NCBI RefSeq assembly: GCF_008704655.1
Contig: NZ_CP023688.1
Coordinates: 434,001-498,000 of the forward strand
Direction: 5' to 3'
Length of the DNA: 64,000 nucleotides
DNA from: Streptomyces rimosus
GTDB taxonomy: Bacteria > Actinomycetota > Actinomycetes > Streptomycetales > Streptomycetaceae
Shown: piece after piece, positions 9,371-20,869 of the stretch
Layout: each line of letters opens with the position of its first letter
Numbering within the stretch: position 1 is the first letter of the stretch
Notes under the pieces: generated by a model
The model's input: only the letters and a program-made list of their open reading frames with translations
Told to the model about the DNA's origin: nothing
Database searches by the model: none
Program-made: the position numbers and the translations under genes

Positions 9371-12300
9371 GCAGCGGCAGCTCCACCAGTTCGGCCGTGT
9401 TCTCGAAGGTCGTGCGCAGGCCGGTCAGGGCCCGCAGCATGAGCCGGATCTCCGGGAACCTGCCCTCGTCCATCGCGTCGAGGAACATCCGCTCCAGCGA
9501 GTCGGGGTCGGGCCCGGCCAGCAGGAGGCCGCCCTCGCCGCCGCCCAGGCCGGGCTGTGCGGCGAACTCGCTGCGCAGCCGGGCGCCGAGGGCGTCGGGG
9601 GTCTTGTTGTCGAAGACCAGGGTCGCCGGGAGCTGGAGCCCGGTGACGGTGGCGAGCCGGTTGCGCAGCTCGATCGAGGTCAGCGAGTCGATGCCCAGCT
9701 CGTAGAAGTCCCGGCCGGCCTCGATCTCCTCGGCGGAGACATGGCCGAGGATGGTGGCGGCCTCGGTACGGACCAGGTCGACGAGGTGGCGTACGCGCTC
9801 CCCCTCCGGCAGCGCCAGCAGCTGCTGGGCGAAGGTGTCCGGGGAGGCGGACGTGCTCGCGGCGTTGACGGCGGTCCGCCTGCTGTGCCGCACCAGCCCC
9901 CTGAAGAGCGGCGGGATCTGTCCTTCCGGCACACGGGCGCCGGGGATCAGGCCCACCGCCATCACGACGGGCTCGGCGTAGCCGCGCGCGATGTCGAACA
10001 GTTCCATGCCCTCCTCGATGGAGACCGGCGCCATGCCGTTGAGGCGCATGCGCTGCACGGTGGCCTGGTTCATCGCGTCGGCCATGCCGCCGCCGTCCCA
10101 GTGGCCCCACACCAGTGACTGGCCCGGCAGGCCCAGGGCGGCGCGGTGCCGGATCAGGCCGTCGAGGAAGGCGTTCGCGGAGGCGTAGTTGGCCACGCCG
10201 GGGGCGCCCAGCACACCGGAGACGGAGGAGAACATGATGAACGCGGACAGGCCGAGGTCCTTGGTGGCCTCGTGCAGGTGCCAGGCGGCGTCCACCTTCG
10301 GCCGCAGCACCGGCGTCAGGCGCTCCGGGGTCAGCGCGGTGACCACGCCGTCGTCGAGGACGCCGGCGAGGTGGACGACCGCGGTCAGCGGGTGCTCCTC
10401 GGGGATGGCGGCCAGCAGGCCGGCGAGCGCGGCGGGGTCCGCCGTGTCGCAGGCCGCGATCGTGGGCTGCGCGCCCAGGGCCCGCAGCTCTTCGGCCAGT
10501 TCGTCCGCCCCGCGGGCCGCCGGGCCACTGCGGCTGACCAGCAGCAGGTGCCGGGTGCCGGTCGTGGCCAGGTACCGGGCGAGCTCGATGCCCAGACCGC
10601 CGGTGCCGCCGGTGATCAGTACGGTCCCCTCGGGGTCCCACTGCGCCGGCCGGGTGCCGGCGTCGGCGGGCAGCCAGGCCAGCCGCCCCATGAGCACCGC
10701 GCCGTCGCGGACGACGAACTGGGTCTCACCGGTGGGCAGCAGACCCGGCAGGGCGTCGAGGAGCGTGGCGAGGTCGCCGCCGTTCTCGTCCGGGTCCTCG
10801 ACGTCGGCCAGCACGAAACGGCCGGGGTGTTCCGCGATCGTCGAGCGCAGCAGGCCCCACAGGGCGGAGCCGGCCAGGTCGCCGCCGTCGACGGCGCCGG
10901 AGGTCAGGAACACCATCTGGGACGTGGTGAAGCGCTCGTCGGCGATCCACTGCTGTACCAGGAGCAGGGCCTGGGTCGTCAGCTCGTGCACGGCCTCCGG
11001 GTAGCCGTCCGCCGTACGGGGCACGGGGACCACGACCAGGTCGGGGGTGTCCGTGAGGCCGGCGAGGGACGTGGTGCCCAGGGGCGCCAGGACGGTGCTC
11101 CGGGCGCTCGGCGCGTCCTCCGTGCGCGGTGCGGGGATCCACTCCAGGCGGAGCAGTTTCTGGCTCTGGCCGCTGGAGGTGCGCTCGGGGGCTTCGGCCA
11201 GCGCGCGCAGTGTGACGGTGCGGGCCGACAGGACGGGTTCCCCGGCGGCGTCGACCGCGGTGACGGTGACGGTGTCCTCGCCGGTCTTCGTGATCCGTGC
11301 CCGCAGCGCCGCGGCACCCGAGGCGTGCAGCGACACGTCGTTCCAGGAGGCGCCGTAGGAGATGTGCTCCCTGTCACCCACGCCGCTGAAGGAGGTGCCG
11401 TGCAGGACCGCTTCGAGCAGTGCCGGGTGCAGGCCGAAGGACGGGGCGTCGGAGGCGGCGTCGTCCTGGAGTTCGGCTTCGACGAAGGTCTCGTCGTCGC
11501 GGACCCAGACCGCCCGCAGCCCCTGGAGGGCGGGTCCGAATTCGGTGCCCTCGTAGTACTCGTCCACGTCCATCTCGGTCGCGTCGCTGGGCGGCCAGCC
11601 GGACACGTCGAGGGTGTCGGTGTGCCGGTCGGCGGCGAGGATGCCCGTGGCGTGCCGGACCCAGGGCTCGTCCAGCGCGGCCTGGGGCCGCGTGAAGAAC
11701 CGGATCTGCCGGGTGCCGTCGTCGTCGGGGGCGCCGACCCACACCTGGAGCACCAGGGCCGCGCCGTCGGTGAGCCCCAGCGGCGTGTCGAGGGTCAGTT
11801 CGGCGATCCGGTCGCAGTCGAAGCGGTCCCCGGCGCTCAGGGCCAGCTCGACGAAGCCGGCGGCCGGGAAGACGGCCGTGCCGCCCGCCACGTGGTCCTT
11901 GAGCCAGGGGTGGGTTTCCAGCGACAGCCGGCTGGTGAACAGCGTGCCGCCGCCGTCCGCCAGCGGTACCGCCGCGCCGAGCAGCGGGTGTTCGGTGGGC
12001 AGCAGGCCGGCGGAGGTCACATCGCCCGCCAGGGCCCTGCGCTTGGGCCAGTACCGCTGGCGCTGGAAGGGGTAGGTGGGCAGGTCGACGCGGCGGGCGC
12101 CGGTGCCGTCGAAGACGCGGGCCCAGTCCGCGTCGACCCCGGCGACGTGCAGCTGCGCCAGGGTGGTGAGCAGGGCCGTCTCTTCGGGGTGGTCCTTGCG
12201 CAGGGCGCTGACGGTGACGGCGGTGCCATCCAGGTTGTGCGGGACCATGCCCGTCAGTGCCCCGTCGAGGCCCAGCTCCAGGAAGGCCGAGACGTCCTCG

Positions 12301-15300
12301 TCGGCCAGGGTGCGGATCGCGTCGGCGAAGCGGACGGGCTCACGCACGTTGCGGACCCAGTAGTCGGCGGAGCGCATCAGCTCCTCCGGGGCCCGCCCGC
12401 CGGTCACGGTGGAGACGAGCGGGATGCGCGGCTCCTGGTAGGACAGGCCCTCGGCGACCTGGCGGAACTCGTCCAGGATCGGGTCCATCAGCGGGCAGTG
12501 GCCGGCGACCTGCACCGCCACCTGCCGCGTCTTGCGGCCCTCGGCGGCGAACGCGTCGGTGATGCGCTGGGTGGCGGGCCCGTCGCCGGCGATGACGACG
12601 GACTCCGGTCCGTTGACCGCCGCGATCGAGACGCCGTCGACCAGCCGCGCGGCCACTTCCTGCTCGCTCGCCTGGACCGCCACCATGATGGCGCCGCGGC
12701 CCTCCAGGGTGCCCATCAGCCGCCCGCGGGCGGCCACCAGGGTGCAGGCGTCCTTGAGGGAGAGGACCCCGGCGACGTGCGCGGCGGCGATTTCGCCGAA
12801 CGAGTGCCCGCCGACGAAGTCGGGCCGTACGCCCCAGGATTCGACGAGCCGGAACAGTGCCACCTGGATGGCGAACATGGCCGGCTGGGTGAACTCGGTG
12901 CAGTCCAGCCGCTCGGCGTCGCTGCGCATCACCTCGCGCAGTTCGTCGTCGAAGTGTGCCAGTACCGCGTCCAGGGCCTCGGCGAACACCGGGAACCGGT
13001 CGTACAGCTCGCGGCCCATGCCGATGCGCTGTCCGCCCTGGCCCGGGAAGAGCATGGCCAGCGAGCGGTCCTCGGCGGTGCCGCGCGCCACCTCGGCACC
13101 GTCCAGCAGCACCGCGCGGTGCGCGAACAGCGGCCGCCCGGTGGCCAGCGAGAAGCCCACGTCGGCCGGCGCGAGTTCCGGCCGCTCGGCGACCCACTCC
13201 CGAAGCTGTCCGATCCCGTCGTCCAGCGCCTGGGCGGACTTGCCCGAGACGAGCCACGGGACGGCTCCCGGCTGGGCGGGCCGGGTGTCCTCGGCCGGCC
13301 GCCCGGCGTCCGCCGGTGCCTGTTCGAGGATGGCGTGGGCGTTGGTGCCGCTCATGCCGAAGGAGGAGACGGCGCCGCGGCGCGGGCGGCCGGTGTCCGG
13401 CCAGTCGGTCCGCTCGGTGAGGAGCCGGACGTCTCCCGCCGTCCAGTCGACGTGGGAGGAGGGCGTGTCGATGTGCAGGGAGCGCGGCAGGACGCCGTGC
13501 CGCAGCGCCAGGACCATCTTGATGACGCCGGAGACACCGGCCGCCGCCATGGTGTGGCCGATGTTCGACTTCAGCGAGCCGAGGAGCAGCGGCTGCCCCT
13601 CGGGCCGGTCCTGGCCGTAGGTGGCGAGCAGCGCCTGGGCCTCGATCGGGTCACCGAGCGAGGTGCCGGTGCCGTGTGCCTCGACCGCGTCCACCTCGTC
13701 GGCGGACAGCCCGGCGTTGGCCAGGGCCTGGCCGATGACGCGCTGCTGGGAGGGGCCGTTGGGGGCGGTCAGGCCGTTGGACGCGCCGTCCTGGTTGACG
13801 GCCGAACCGCGGACGACGGCGAGGATCTCGTGGCCGTTGCGGCGGGCGTCGGACTGCCGTTCCAGTACGAGGACGCCGACGCCCTCGGCCCAGCTCGTGC
13901 CGTCGGCGTCGTCGGAGAACGCCTTGCACCGGCCGTCCGTCGCCAGCGCGCCCTGCCGGCTGAATCCGGCGATGCTCATCGGCGTGGACAGCAGCGTCAC
14001 ACCGCCGGCCAGCGCGAGCGAGCACTCGCCGTTGCGCAGCGCATGGGCCGCCAGATGGAGGGAGACGAGCGAGGAGGAGCACGCGGTGTCGACGGTGACG
14101 GCCGGGCCCTCCAGGCCGAAGGTGTAGGACAGCCGCCCGGACAGGACGCTGCCCGCGAGGCCGGTGCTGGCGTGGGCCTCCACGTCCTCGCCGGAGTTCA
14201 TCAGGATGCTGGCGTAGTCGGAGCCGCTGGTGCCGACGAAGACGCCGGTCTCGGTGCCGCGCAGGGACACCGGGTCGATGCCGGCCCGTTCGACGGCCTC
14301 CCAGGAGGTTTCCAGCATCAGCCGCTGCTGCGGGTCCATGGCCATGGCCTCGCGCGGGGAGATGCCGAAGAAGGGGGCGTCGAAGTCGCCGAGGCCGTCC
14401 AGGAAGCCGCCCTTGGACGCGGAGCTGCGGCCCTGGTCGCCCTCGGCCCCGCCGAGCAGGGTCTCCAGGTCCCAGCCCCGGTCGGTCGGGAAGGCGGAGA
14501 TGCCGTCGCGCTCGTCGGTGACGAGCCGCCACAGGTCCTCCGGGGACCGCACGCCGCCGGGCAGCCGGCAGGCCATGCCGACGATGACGACCGGGTCGTC
14601 GGCGGACGCCGTGGTGACCGCGGTGGCGGCGCGCGCCTCGCCCCGCTCGTCGAGCAGGACGGCGATGAGGTGGTCGGCGAGGACGACGGGGTTGGGATAG
14701 TCGAAGACGAGGGTGGCGGGCAGCCGCAGGCCGGTGGCCGTGGAGAGCCGGTTGCGCAGTTCGACGGCGGTCAGCGAGTCGAAGCCCAGGTCGTTGAAGT
14801 CCCGGCGGGTGTCGATGGCCTTGGCCGAGGCGTGCCCGAGCACGGCGGCGGCCTCGGTGCGTACGAGGTCGACCGTGAAGGCGGTCCGCTCGTCCCTGGC
14901 CAGCTCCGTCAGCCGCCGGGTGAGCCGCGCCGCCGCGGCGGCGCCGCCCGCGGAGCCCGCTGCCGTACGGCGAGCGCCCTTGACCAGGCCGCGAAGCACA
15001 GGCGGTACGGCGCCGCGGCCCCGGGCGTTGGCGGCGACGGGTCCGATGGGCACGAGGTGCGCCGCGTCGGTCGCGGTGGCGGCGTCGAACAGCGCCACGC
15101 CCCGCTCGGCCGGCAGCGGGGGCACGTCCAGCGACGCGATCCGCTCCGGGGCGGACGGCGCGCTTGGCGTCCCGTCCGGCGTCGCCCAGGCGCCCCACGC
15201 GAGGGACTGGGCGGGCAGGCCCTGGGCCGTACGGTGCCGGGCCAGCGCGTCGAGGAAGACGTTGGCCGCGGCGTAGTCGCCGTGCCCGCCGCTGCCGAGG

Positions 15301-18300
15301 ACGCCCGAGACGGACGAGTACATGACGAACGCGGCGAGATCAAGGTCCTTGGTGGCCTCGTGCAGGTGCCAGGCCGCGTCCGCCTTCGGACGCAGCACGG
15401 CCGACAGCCGCTCCGGCGTCAGCGAGGTCACCTCGGCGCCGTCGTGGACGCCGGCGGTGTGGATCACGGCGGTCAGCGGGTGCGCGGCGGGCACCGCGCC
15501 GACGGCGGCGGCCACCGCCTCGCGGTCGGCCAGGTCGCCGTCGAGGAAGGTCACCTCGGCGCCGTGCGCGATCAGTTCCGCTTCCAGCTCGCTCGCTCCG
15601 GGCGTGTCCGGGCCGCTGTGGCCGCCCAGCAGCAGGTGCCGTACGCCCCGCTCGGCCACCAGGTGCCGGGCCAGCTCGCCGCCCAGTTCGCCCGTGCCGT
15701 CGGTGATCAGCACGGTGCCGTCCGGGTTCCAGGCGCGGGGCAGCGTCAGCACGATCTTCCCGACGTGCTGCGCGCGGCTCATGTACCGGAACGCCTCGGG
15801 GGCGCGCCGCACGTCCCACGTCGTCACCGGCAGCGGGCGGATCTTCTCGGCGGCGAACAGCTCCAGCAGTTCGCCGAGCATGTCCCGGGTGCGCTCCGGG
15901 CCCGCTTCCGCGAGGTCGAAGGCCTGGTAGCGCACTCCGGCGGCGGTTTCGGGGTCGCGGAGGTCCGTCTGCCCCATCTCCAGGAAGTGGCCGCCGGGGG
16001 CGGTCTGCCGCAGGGAGGCGTCGATGAATTCGCCGGTGAGGGCGTTGAGGACGACGTCCACGCCGCGGCCTTCGGTGACCGCGCGGAACCGCTCCTCGAA
16101 GTCGGTCGAACGGGAGGAGGCGATGTGGTCGTCCGCGACACCCAGTTCGCGCAGCGTGTCCCACTTGCCCTCACTGGCCGTGGCGAACACCTCGGCACCG
16201 AAGTGCCGGGCCAGCTGGATCGCCGCCATCCCCACGCCACCGGCTCCGGCGTGCACGAGGATCGACTGACCGGGCCGCAGACCGGCAAGGTCCTTCAAGG
16301 CGTAGTACGCGGTCAGGAAGACCATCGGCACGGAGGCGGCCTCGGGGGCCGTCCAGCCCTCGGGAATCCGGGCCAGCAGGTGCTCGTCGGCGACGGCTTC
16401 CGGGCCGAAACCGCCGAAGACCAGGCCCGTCACGCGGTCGCCGATCCGCAGGCCCCGTACGCCGGGGCCGGTCTCGGTCACCACACCGGCGGCCTCGGCG
16501 CCCAGCAGCCCGGCCTCGCCCGGGTACATGTCCAGGGCGGCCAGTACGTCGCGGAAGTTGACGCCGGCGGCCTCGACCCGGAGGCGCACCCGGCCCTCGG
16601 TCAGCGGTTCCCGCACCTCCGGGCAGGGGGTGAGGGCCAGGCTGTCCAGGCTGCCCTTGGCCGCGCTGTCCAGCCGCCACGGCGTCCGGACGGGCGGGAG
16701 CAGACCGGCGTTGCTGCCGAGCGGTGCCAGCCGTGCCACGCGAACGGCGCCGTCGCGGACCACGAACTGGGCGTCGTCGGTGGCCAGCAGGCCCGGGAGC
16801 GCTGCGAACACTCCGCTCGGGTCGGTGTCTTCGAGGTCCAGGAGGACGAAACGTCCGGGGTTCTCCGTCTGCGCCGAGCGCACCAGGCCCCACACCGCGG
16901 CCGCGGCCACGTCCCGTACGGCCTCGCCCTCGTCGGCGGAGACGGCGCCGCGCGTGACGAACACCAGACGGGTGGCGTCGGCCCCCTCACGGCCGGCCCA
17001 GTCCTGGAGCAGGCCCAGAACCCGGGTGGTGAGCTGGTGCGTCGCGGCGGGCACGTCATCGCCCGTACCGCCGGACACGGGGACGACCACGAAGTCCTCG
17101 TCGCCGGCGAGGTCCGCCAGGGAGGCGACGGACGCGCCCATTCCGAGTTCGTCGGTGCCCAGGGACACACACCGGACCTCGGTGGAAGCCACCTCGGGCG
17201 CCGCCACCCAGTCCAGCGACAGCAGCCCGTCGTACTCCACGCCCGGCCGCGCCGTCAACGCTCGTCCTGCTGCATCGAGTTGACTGCTCAGGACGAGCGC
17301 CTCGGCGGACAGGACGGGTGCGCCCTCGGTGTCGACGGCGGCGATGGACACCGAGTCGTCACCGGTCTTCGTCACCCGGGCCCGGAGCACCGAGGCTCCC
17401 CCGGCGTGCAGCGACACACCGTGCCAGGCGGACGGCAGGAGGAGTTCGCCGCCATCGCCGACCCCGGCCATCCGGTGGGACTGGAGCACGGCGTCCAGCA
17501 GTGCGGGGTGGAGCCCGAACGACGCGGCCTCCTCGGCTACCTGGCCGGGCAGCGCCGCCTCGACGAAGATCTCGTCACCGCGCCGCCACACCGAGCGCAG
17601 CCCCTGGAAGGCCGGGCCGTAACCGGTCCCCTCGTGGAAGCCCTCCAGGTCCACGACCACGGCGCCCTCCGGCGGCCAGACCTCGGAGCCGATGCCCCCG
17701 ATCCGTTCGCCGCTGGTCAGGGTGCCCTGGGCGTGCTGCGTCCACGGCTCGTCGGCGGCGCCCTCGGCCCGCGAGTACACCGAGACCGTACGGGCGCCCG
17801 CCTCGTCGGGGGCACCGACCAGCACCTGGACCTGTGCGGCGCCCTCCTCGGTGAGCTCCAGCGGGGCGAGCAGGGCGAACTCCTCGATCCGGTCGCAGCC
17901 GGCCTGGTCACCGGCGCGCAGGGCCAGTTCAAGGAAGCCGGTGGCCGGGAAGAGGACGCGGCCGCCCAGGACGTGGTCGGTCAGCCACGGGTACGTCTGC
18001 GACGACAGCCGGCCGGTGAACAGCACCTCGCCGGAGTCGGCGAGGGTGAGGGTCACGCCCAGCAGCGGGTGCTCCGCCGGGAGGAGTCCAGCTCCGGTCA
18101 CGTCTCCGGAGAGCGCGGCGGGGCGGGGCCAGTACCGCTCGCGCTGGAAGGGGTAGGTGGGCAGCTCCACTCGGCGGGCGCCGGTGCCGGCGAACCACGC
18201 CGCCCAGTCCACCGGGACGCCCGTGACGTGCAGCCGCGCCAGCGCGGTCAGCAGCGCCGACTCCTCGGGCCGGTCCTTGCGCAGGGCGCTGACGAAGACC

Positions 18301-20834
18301 GCGGCCTCGTCCGCGCCGTGCTGGGCCATCGCCGTCAGCACCCCGTCCGGGCCCAGCTCCAGGAAGACGGACGCCCCTTCGGCCTCCAGGGCGCGGACGC
18401 CGTCCGCGAAGCGCACCGTTTCCCGTACGTGCCGGACCCAGTACTCGGGCGAGCACACCAGCTCGTCGTCGGCGAGGTCCCCGGTCACGTTGGAGACGAG
18501 CGGAATCTGCGGGGCCTTGTACGACAGCCCCTCGGCCACCTGCCGGAAGTCGTCCAGCATCGGGTCCATCAGCGGCGAGTGGAAGGCGTGGCTCACCGGC
18601 AGGCGCCGGGTCTTGCGGCCTTCGGCCGCCAGCTCACCGGCGATCCGCAGAACCTGGGCCTCCTCCCCCGCGATCACCACTGCCTGCGGCCCGTTGACCG
18701 CCGCGATCGACACCCCGTCGGCCGGCCGCCCGGCCACCTCGTCCTCGGTGGCCTGCACGGCCACCATCGCGCCGCCCGCGGGAAGGGCCTGCATCAGCCG
18801 CGCCCGCGCCGCGACGAGCGCACACGCGTCCTCCAGCGACAGCACCCCGGCGACATGCGCGGCGGCGATCTCACCGATCGAGTGGCCGGCCACGAAGTCC
18901 GCGCGGATGCCCAGGGACTCGGTCAGCCGGAACAGGGCCACCTCGATGGCGAACAGCGCGGGCTGGGTGAACCCGGTCTCGTCCAGGCCCTCCGCCTCGC
19001 CGAAGATCACGTCCCGCAGTTCGCCGTCGAATTGCGCCAGCACCTCGTCCAGCGCCTCGGCGAACACCGGGTACCGGCCGTAAAGTTCGCGGCCCATCCC
19101 GGCGCGCTGCGCGCCCTGGCCGGAGAACAGCACCGCGACGTTTCCGGTCGTGTCCTCGGCGAAGCCCTGTGCCACCTCGACGGTTTCGCCGCCCTCGGCC
19201 AGCAGGACCGCGCGGTGTTCCAGGTGCGCGCGGGTGGTCGCCAGGGAGAATCCCAGGTCGACGGGCGACAGGCCGGTCAGCGCGGTGATCTGCTCGCGCT
19301 GTGCCGCGAGGGCTTCCTCGGACCTGGCGGAGACCAGCCACGGCACGGCCGCCGGAACGACCGTCGCGGGCTCCGGAGCGGCCTGCGCAGCGGCCTTCGG
19401 CTCGCTCCCGTCCTGCTCTCCGGTGCCCTCGTCGGACTCCTCACCGGTCTCTTCGGCAGCAGCCGGTGCCTGCTCGAGGATGACGTGGGCGTTGGTGCCG
19501 CTGATGCCGAACGACGACACACCCGCCCGCCACGGCCGGTCGGCCTCGGGCCACTGCCGGGACTCCGTCAGCAGCTCGACCGCGCCGGACGTCCAGTCCA
19601 CGTGCGACGACGGCACCTCGGCGTACAGCGTCTTCGGCAGGACGCCGTGCCGCAGCGCCAGCACCATCTTGATGAGCCCCGCCGCACCGGCCGCCGCCTG
19701 GGTGTGGCCGAGGTTGGACTTCACCGAGCCGAGCAGCAGCGGCCGCTCCGGGTCGCGGTCCTGGCCGTACGCGGCCAGCAGCGCCTGCGCCTCGATCGGG
19801 TCGCCCAGGGTCGTGCCGGTGCCGTGGGCCTCGACGGCGTCCACGTCCGAGGGGGTGAGACCGGCGCTCGCCAGTGCCTGCTGGATCACCCGCTGCTGGG
19901 AGGGGCCGTTGGGCGCCATCAGGCCGTTGGAGGCGCCGTCCTGGTTGACGGCCGAGCCGCGGACGACGGCGAGGATCTCGTGGCCGTTGCGGCGGGCGTC
20001 GGACAGGCGCTCGACCACGACGATGCCCACGCCCTCGGACCACCCGGTGCCGTCGGCGTCGTCGGAGAACGCCTTGCACCGGCCGTCACCGGCCAGCCCG
20101 CCCTGCCGGGTGAAGCCGGCGAAGCTCATCGGCGACGACATCACCGTCACACCGCCGGCCAGCGCCAGCGTGCACTCGCCGTTGCGCAGCGCGTGGGCCG
20201 CCAGGTGGAGGGAGACGAGCGAGGAGGAGCACGCGGTGTCGACGGTGAGGGCCGGGCCCTCCAGGCCGAAGCTGTAGGCGAGCCGGCCGGACAGGATGCT
20301 GCCCGCGAGGCCGGTGCTGCCGTGGCCCTCGATGTCCTCGCGGGAGTTCAGCACCGCGTTGATGTAGTCGACGCCGCTGGTGCCGACGAAGACACCGGTC
20401 CGGCTGCCCTTCAGGGACACCGGGTCGATGCCGGCCCGCTCGAACGCCTCCCAGGAGGTCTCCAGCAGGAGCCGCTGCTGCGGGTCCATCGCCACGGCCT
20501 CACGGGGCGAGATGCCGAAGAAGCCCGCGTCGAACGAGGCGGCGTCCACGAAGCCGCCTTCGGCGGTGGCGCTGCTGCCGCTTCCGTCACCGCTGAGAAT
20601 GTCGAGGTTCCAGCCACGGTCCGTGGGGAAGGCCGCGATGCCGTCGCGGCCCTCGTCCAGCATCCGCCAGAGCTCTTCCGGCGACCGGACTCCCCCGGGC
20701 AGCCGGCAGGCCATGCCGACGATGGCGATCGGCTCCTGCTTGGCGGACTCAGCCTCCCGAAGCCGTTGGCGGGTCTGGTGCAAGTCGTTCGTGACCCACT
20801 TGAGGTAGTCAACGAGCTTGTTGTCGTTCGGCAT
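8658..20834 (-). CDS. Type I modular PKS, two modules (12 and 13) with C-terminal thioesterase
   Basis: The protein has 4058 aa. The ATG at 20834 has a good ribosome site (GGAAGG, 8 nt upstream) and lies 35 bp after the stop of the preceding PKS gene, so the two are probably co-transcribed. An N-terminal docking helix ([13 protein letters not shown]...) is followed by KS 34-455, AT 564-862, DH 919-1192, ER 1385-1699, KR 1701-1882, ACP 1982-2059, then KS 2080-2506, AT 2591-2889, DH 2949-3212, KR 3397-3586, ACP 3682-3759 and TE about 3822-4058. The TE shows this is the last enzyme of the line; it should release and cyclise the macrolactone. Although the domain set is rich, several domains look dead (KR of the first module, DH of the second), which changes the predicted product. 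In nystatin and pimaricin the TE protein has one module, so the two-module arrangement is distinctive. Confidence 0.95.
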   Translation of the reverse strand: MPNDNKLVDYLKWVTNDLHQTRQRLREAESAKQEPIAIVGMACRLPGGVRSPEELWRMLDEGRDGIAAFPTDRGWNLDILSGDGSGSSATAEGGFVDAASFDAGFFGISPREAVAMDPQQRLLLETSWEAFERAGIDPVSLKGSRTGVFVGTSGVDYINAVLNSREDIEGHGSTGLAGSILSGRLAYSFGLEGPALTVDTACSSSLVSLHLAAHALRNGECTLALAGGVTVMSSPMSFAGFTRQGGLAGDGRCKAFSDDADGTGWSEGVGIVVVERLSDARRNGHEILAVVRGSAVNQDGASNGLMAPNGPSQQRVIQQALASAGLTPSDVDAVEAHGTGTTLGDPIEAQALLAAYGQDRDPERPLLLGSVKSNLGHTQAAAGAAGLIKMVLALRHGVLPKTLYAEVPSSHVDWTSGAVELLTESRQWPEADRPWRAGVSSFGISGTNAHVILEQAPAAAEETGEESDEGTGEQDGSEPKAAAQAAPEPATVVPAAVPWLVSARSEEALAAQREQITALTGLSPVDLGFSLATTRAHLEHRAVLLAEGGETVEVAQGFAEDTTGNVAVLFSGQGAQRAGMGRELYGRYPVFAEALDEVLAQFDGELRDVIFGEAEGLDETGFTQPALFAIEVALFRLTESLGIRADFVAGHSIGEIAAAHVAGVLSLEDACALVAARARLMQALPAGGAMVAVQATEDEVAGRPADGVSIAAVNGPQAVVIAGEEAQVLRIAGELAAEGRKTRRLPVSHAFHSPLMDPMLDDFRQVAEGLSYKAPQIPLVSNVTGDLADDELVCSPEYWVRHVRETVRFADGVRALEAEGASVFLELGPDGVLTAMAQHGADEAAVFVSALRKDRPEESALLTALARLHVTGVPVDWAAWFAGTGARRVELPTYPFQRERYWPRPAALSGDVTGAGLLPAEHPLLGVTLTLADSGEVLFTGRLSSQTYPWLTDHVLGGRVLFPATGFLELALRAGDQAGCDRIEEFALLAPLELTEEGAAQVQVLVGAPDEAGARTVSVYSRAEGAADEPWTQHAQGTLTSGERIGGIGSEVWPPEGAVVVDLEGFHEGTGYGPAFQGLRSVWRRGDEIFVEAALPGQVAEEAASFGLHPALLDAVLQSHRMAGVGDGGELLLPSAWHGVSLHAGGASVLRARVTKTGDDSVSIAAVDTEGAPVLSAEALVLSSQLDAAGRALTARPGVEYDGLLSLDWVAAPEVASTEVRCVSLGTDELGMGASVASLADLAGDEDFVVVPVSGGTGDDVPAATHQLTTRVLGLLQDWAGREGADATRLVFVTRGAVSADEGEAVRDVAAAAVWGLVRSAQTENPGRFVLLDLEDTDPSGVFAALPGLLATDDAQFVVRDGAVRVARLAPLGSNAGLLPPVRTPWRLDSAAKGSLDSLALTPCPEVREPLTEGRVRLRVEAAGVNFRDVLAALDMYPGEAGLLGAEAAGVVTETGPGVRGLRIGDRVTGLVFGGFGPEAVADEHLLARIPEGWTAPEAASVPMVFLTAYYALKDLAGLRPGQSILVHAGAGGVGMAAIQLARHFGAEVFATASEGKWDTLRELGVADDHIASSRSTDFEERFRAVTEGRGVDVVLNALTGEFIDASLRQTAPGGHFLEMGQTDLRDPETAAGVRYQAFDLAEAGPERTRDMLGELLELFAAEKIRPLPVTTWDVRRAPEAFRYMSRAQHVGKIVLTLPRAWNPDGTVLITDGTGELGGELARHLVAERGVRHLLLGGHSGPDTPGASELEAELIAHGAEVTFLDGDLADREAVAAAVGAVPAAHPLTAVIHTAGVHDGAEVTSLTPERLSAVLRPKADAAWHLHEATKDLDLAAFVMYSSVSGVLGSGGHGDYAAANVFLDALARHRTAQGLPAQSLAWGAWATPDGTPSAPSAPERIASLDVPPLPAERGVALFDAATATDAAHLVPIGPVAANARGRGAVPPVLRGLVKGARRTAAGSAGGAAAAARLTRRLTELARDERTAFTVDLVRTEAAAVLGHASAKAIDTRRDFNDLGFDSLTAVELRNRLSTATGLRLPATLVFDYPNPVVLADHLIAVLLDERGEARAATAVTTASADDPVVIVGMACRLPGGVRSPEDLWRLVTDERDGISAFPTDRGWDLETLLGGAEGDQGRSSASKGGFLDGLGDFDAPFFGISPREAMAMDPQQRLMLETSWEAVERAGIDPVSLRGTETGVFVGTSGSDYASILMNSGEDVEAHASTGLAGSVLSGRLSYTFGLEGPAVTVDTACSSSLVSLHLAAHALRNGECSLALAGGVTLLSTPMSIAGFSRQGALATDGRCKAFSDDADGTSWAEGVGVLVLERQSDARRNGHEILAVVRGSAVNQDGASNGLTAPNGPSQQRVIGQALANAGLSADEVDAVEAHGTGTSLGDPIEAQALLATYGQDRPEGQPLLLGSLKSNIGHTMAAAGVSGVIKMVLALRHGVLPRSLHIDTPSSHVDWTAGDVRLLTERTDWPDTGRPRRGAVSSFGMSGTNAHAILEQAPADAGRPAEDTRPAQPGAVPWLVSGKSAQALDDGIGQLREWVAERPELAPADVGFSLATGRPLFAHRAVLLDGAEVARGTAEDRSLAMLFPGQGGQRIGMGRELYDRFPVFAEALDAVLAHFDDELREVMRSDAERLDCTEFTQPAMFAIQVALFRLVESWGVRPDFVGGHSFGEIAAAHVAGVLSLKDACTLVAARGRLMGTLEGRGAIMVAVQASEQEVAARLVDGVSIAAVNGPESVVIAGDGPATQRITDAFAAEGRKTRQVAVQVAGHCPLMDPILDEFRQVAEGLSYQEPRIPLVSTVTGGRAPEELMRSADYWVRNVREPVRFADAIRTLADEDVSAFLELGLDGALTGMVPHNLDGTAVTVSALRKDHPEETALLTTLAQLHVAGVDADWARVFDGTGARRVDLPTYPFQRQRYWPKRRALAGDVTSAGLLPTEHPLLGAAVPLADGGGTLFTSRLSLETHPWLKDHVAGGTAVFPAAGFVELALSAGDRFDCDRIAELTLDTPLGLTDGAALVLQVWVGAPDDDGTRQIRFFTRPQAALDEPWVRHATGILAADRHTDTLDVSGWPPSDATEMDVDEYYEGTEFGPALQGLRAVWVRDDETFVEAELQDDAASDAPSFGLHPALLEAVLHGTSFSGVGDREHISYGASWNDVSLHASGAAALRARITKTGEDTVTVTAVDAAGEPVLSARTVTLRALAEAPERTSSGQSQKLLRLEWIPAPRTEDAPSARSTVLAPLGTTSLAGLTDTPDLVVVPVPRTADGYPEAVHELTTQALLLVQQWIADERFTTSQMVFLTSGAVDGGDLAGSALWGLLRSTIAEHPGRFVLADVEDPDENGGDLATLLDALPGLLPTGETQFVVRDGAVLMGRLAWLPADAGTRPAQWDPEGTVLITGGTGGLGIELARYLATTGTRHLLLVSRSGPAARGADELAEELRALGAQPTIAACDTADPAALAGLLAAIPEEHPLTAVVHLAGVLDDGVVTALTPERLTPVLRPKVDAAWHLHEATKDLGLSAFIMFSSVSGVLGAPGVANYASANAFLDGLIRHRAALGLPGQSLVWGHWDGGGMADAMNQATVQRMRLNGMAPVSIEEGMELFDIARGYAEPVVMAVGLIPGARVPEGQIPPLFRGLVRHSRRTAVNAASTSASPDTFAQQLLALPEGERVRHLVDLVRTEAATILGHVSAEEIEAGRDFYELGIDSLTSIELRNRLATVTGLQLPATLVFDNKTPDALGARLRSEFAAQPGLGGGEGGLLLAGPDPDSLERMFLDAMDEGRFPEIRLMLRALTGLRTTFENTAELVELPLPTTLAEGPAEPRLICISTPTANGGVHEYARFAASFRGERHVSALPLVGFAAGERLPATPTSAVRTIAESALRASDGNPFILVGHSSGGAYAYVAAGLLESTWGIKPEAVVLLDTVSIRHDDREDIDYDNLMHRNFLADQESPVRVTNSRLSGMGRYMGLLGQLDVQHTSAPVLIVRAAQETFAMEGTAAVSPDDTKSDMLPSADVRIVDADHFSMVRDHAPQTAQIVKDWLATLGQA
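9400..14598 (-). other. PKS module 13: KS-AT(atypical)-DH(inactive)-KR(B type)-ACP
   Basis: The AT has GHSFGE (about 12792-12811) and VAGH (12498-12509) where malonyl domains have HAFH and methylmalonyl domains YASH. The surrounding sequence ([11 protein letters not shown]) is still malonyl-like. A larger extender such as ethylmalonyl is inferred, matching the C2 ethyl of rimocidin. The DH keeps HxxxGxxxxP ([10 protein letters not shown]), but its second motif reads LLEAVLH, with Glu (11412-11414) for the catalytic Asp, so it is probably dead. There is no ER. The KR is complete (GGTGGLG, LDD, Tyr in ANYASANAF) and B type, giving the C3 hydroxyl. The ACP serine is in GIDSLTS. Confidence 0.82.
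16141..16229. repeat. 89-nt exact repeat in the module 12 ER (copy A)
   Basis: The sequence is identical to 22614-22702 in the ER of module 11. It encodes part of the ER cofactor region. Exact nucleotide identity, beyond protein similarity, points to recent duplication or gene conversion. Confidence 0.95.
18725..18884. repeat. 160-nt exact repeat in the module 12 AT (copy A)
   Basis: The sequence is identical to 25204-25363 in the AT of module 11, covering the region around GHSIGE. Both copies are in the same orientation, 6479 bp apart. Confidence 0.95.
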
Positions 20835-20869
20835 GACTGGAACCTTCCGTGTATGTGCGGGGGCCGGAT

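Larger units (their letters stand above)
14599..20834 (-). other. PKS module 12: KS-AT(malonyl)-DH-ER-KR(decayed)-ACP
   Basis: The AT has GHSIGE and HAFH (18579-18590), so malonyl. The DH motifs look intact ([19 protein letters not shown]), and the ER has an intact [11 protein letters not shown] cofactor loop (about 16201-16260). The KR is damaged. Its nucleotide loop reads TDGTGELG where module 11 has TGGTGGLG, the 2'-phosphate Arg of the SRSG stretch is replaced (GHSG), and LDDG is replaced by HDGA. The Ser and Tyr remain. I infer little or no ketoreduction, which would leave DH and ER with nothing to act on and give a ketone, as at C5 of rimocidin. It could alternatively retain weak activity. 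Confidence 0.8.
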
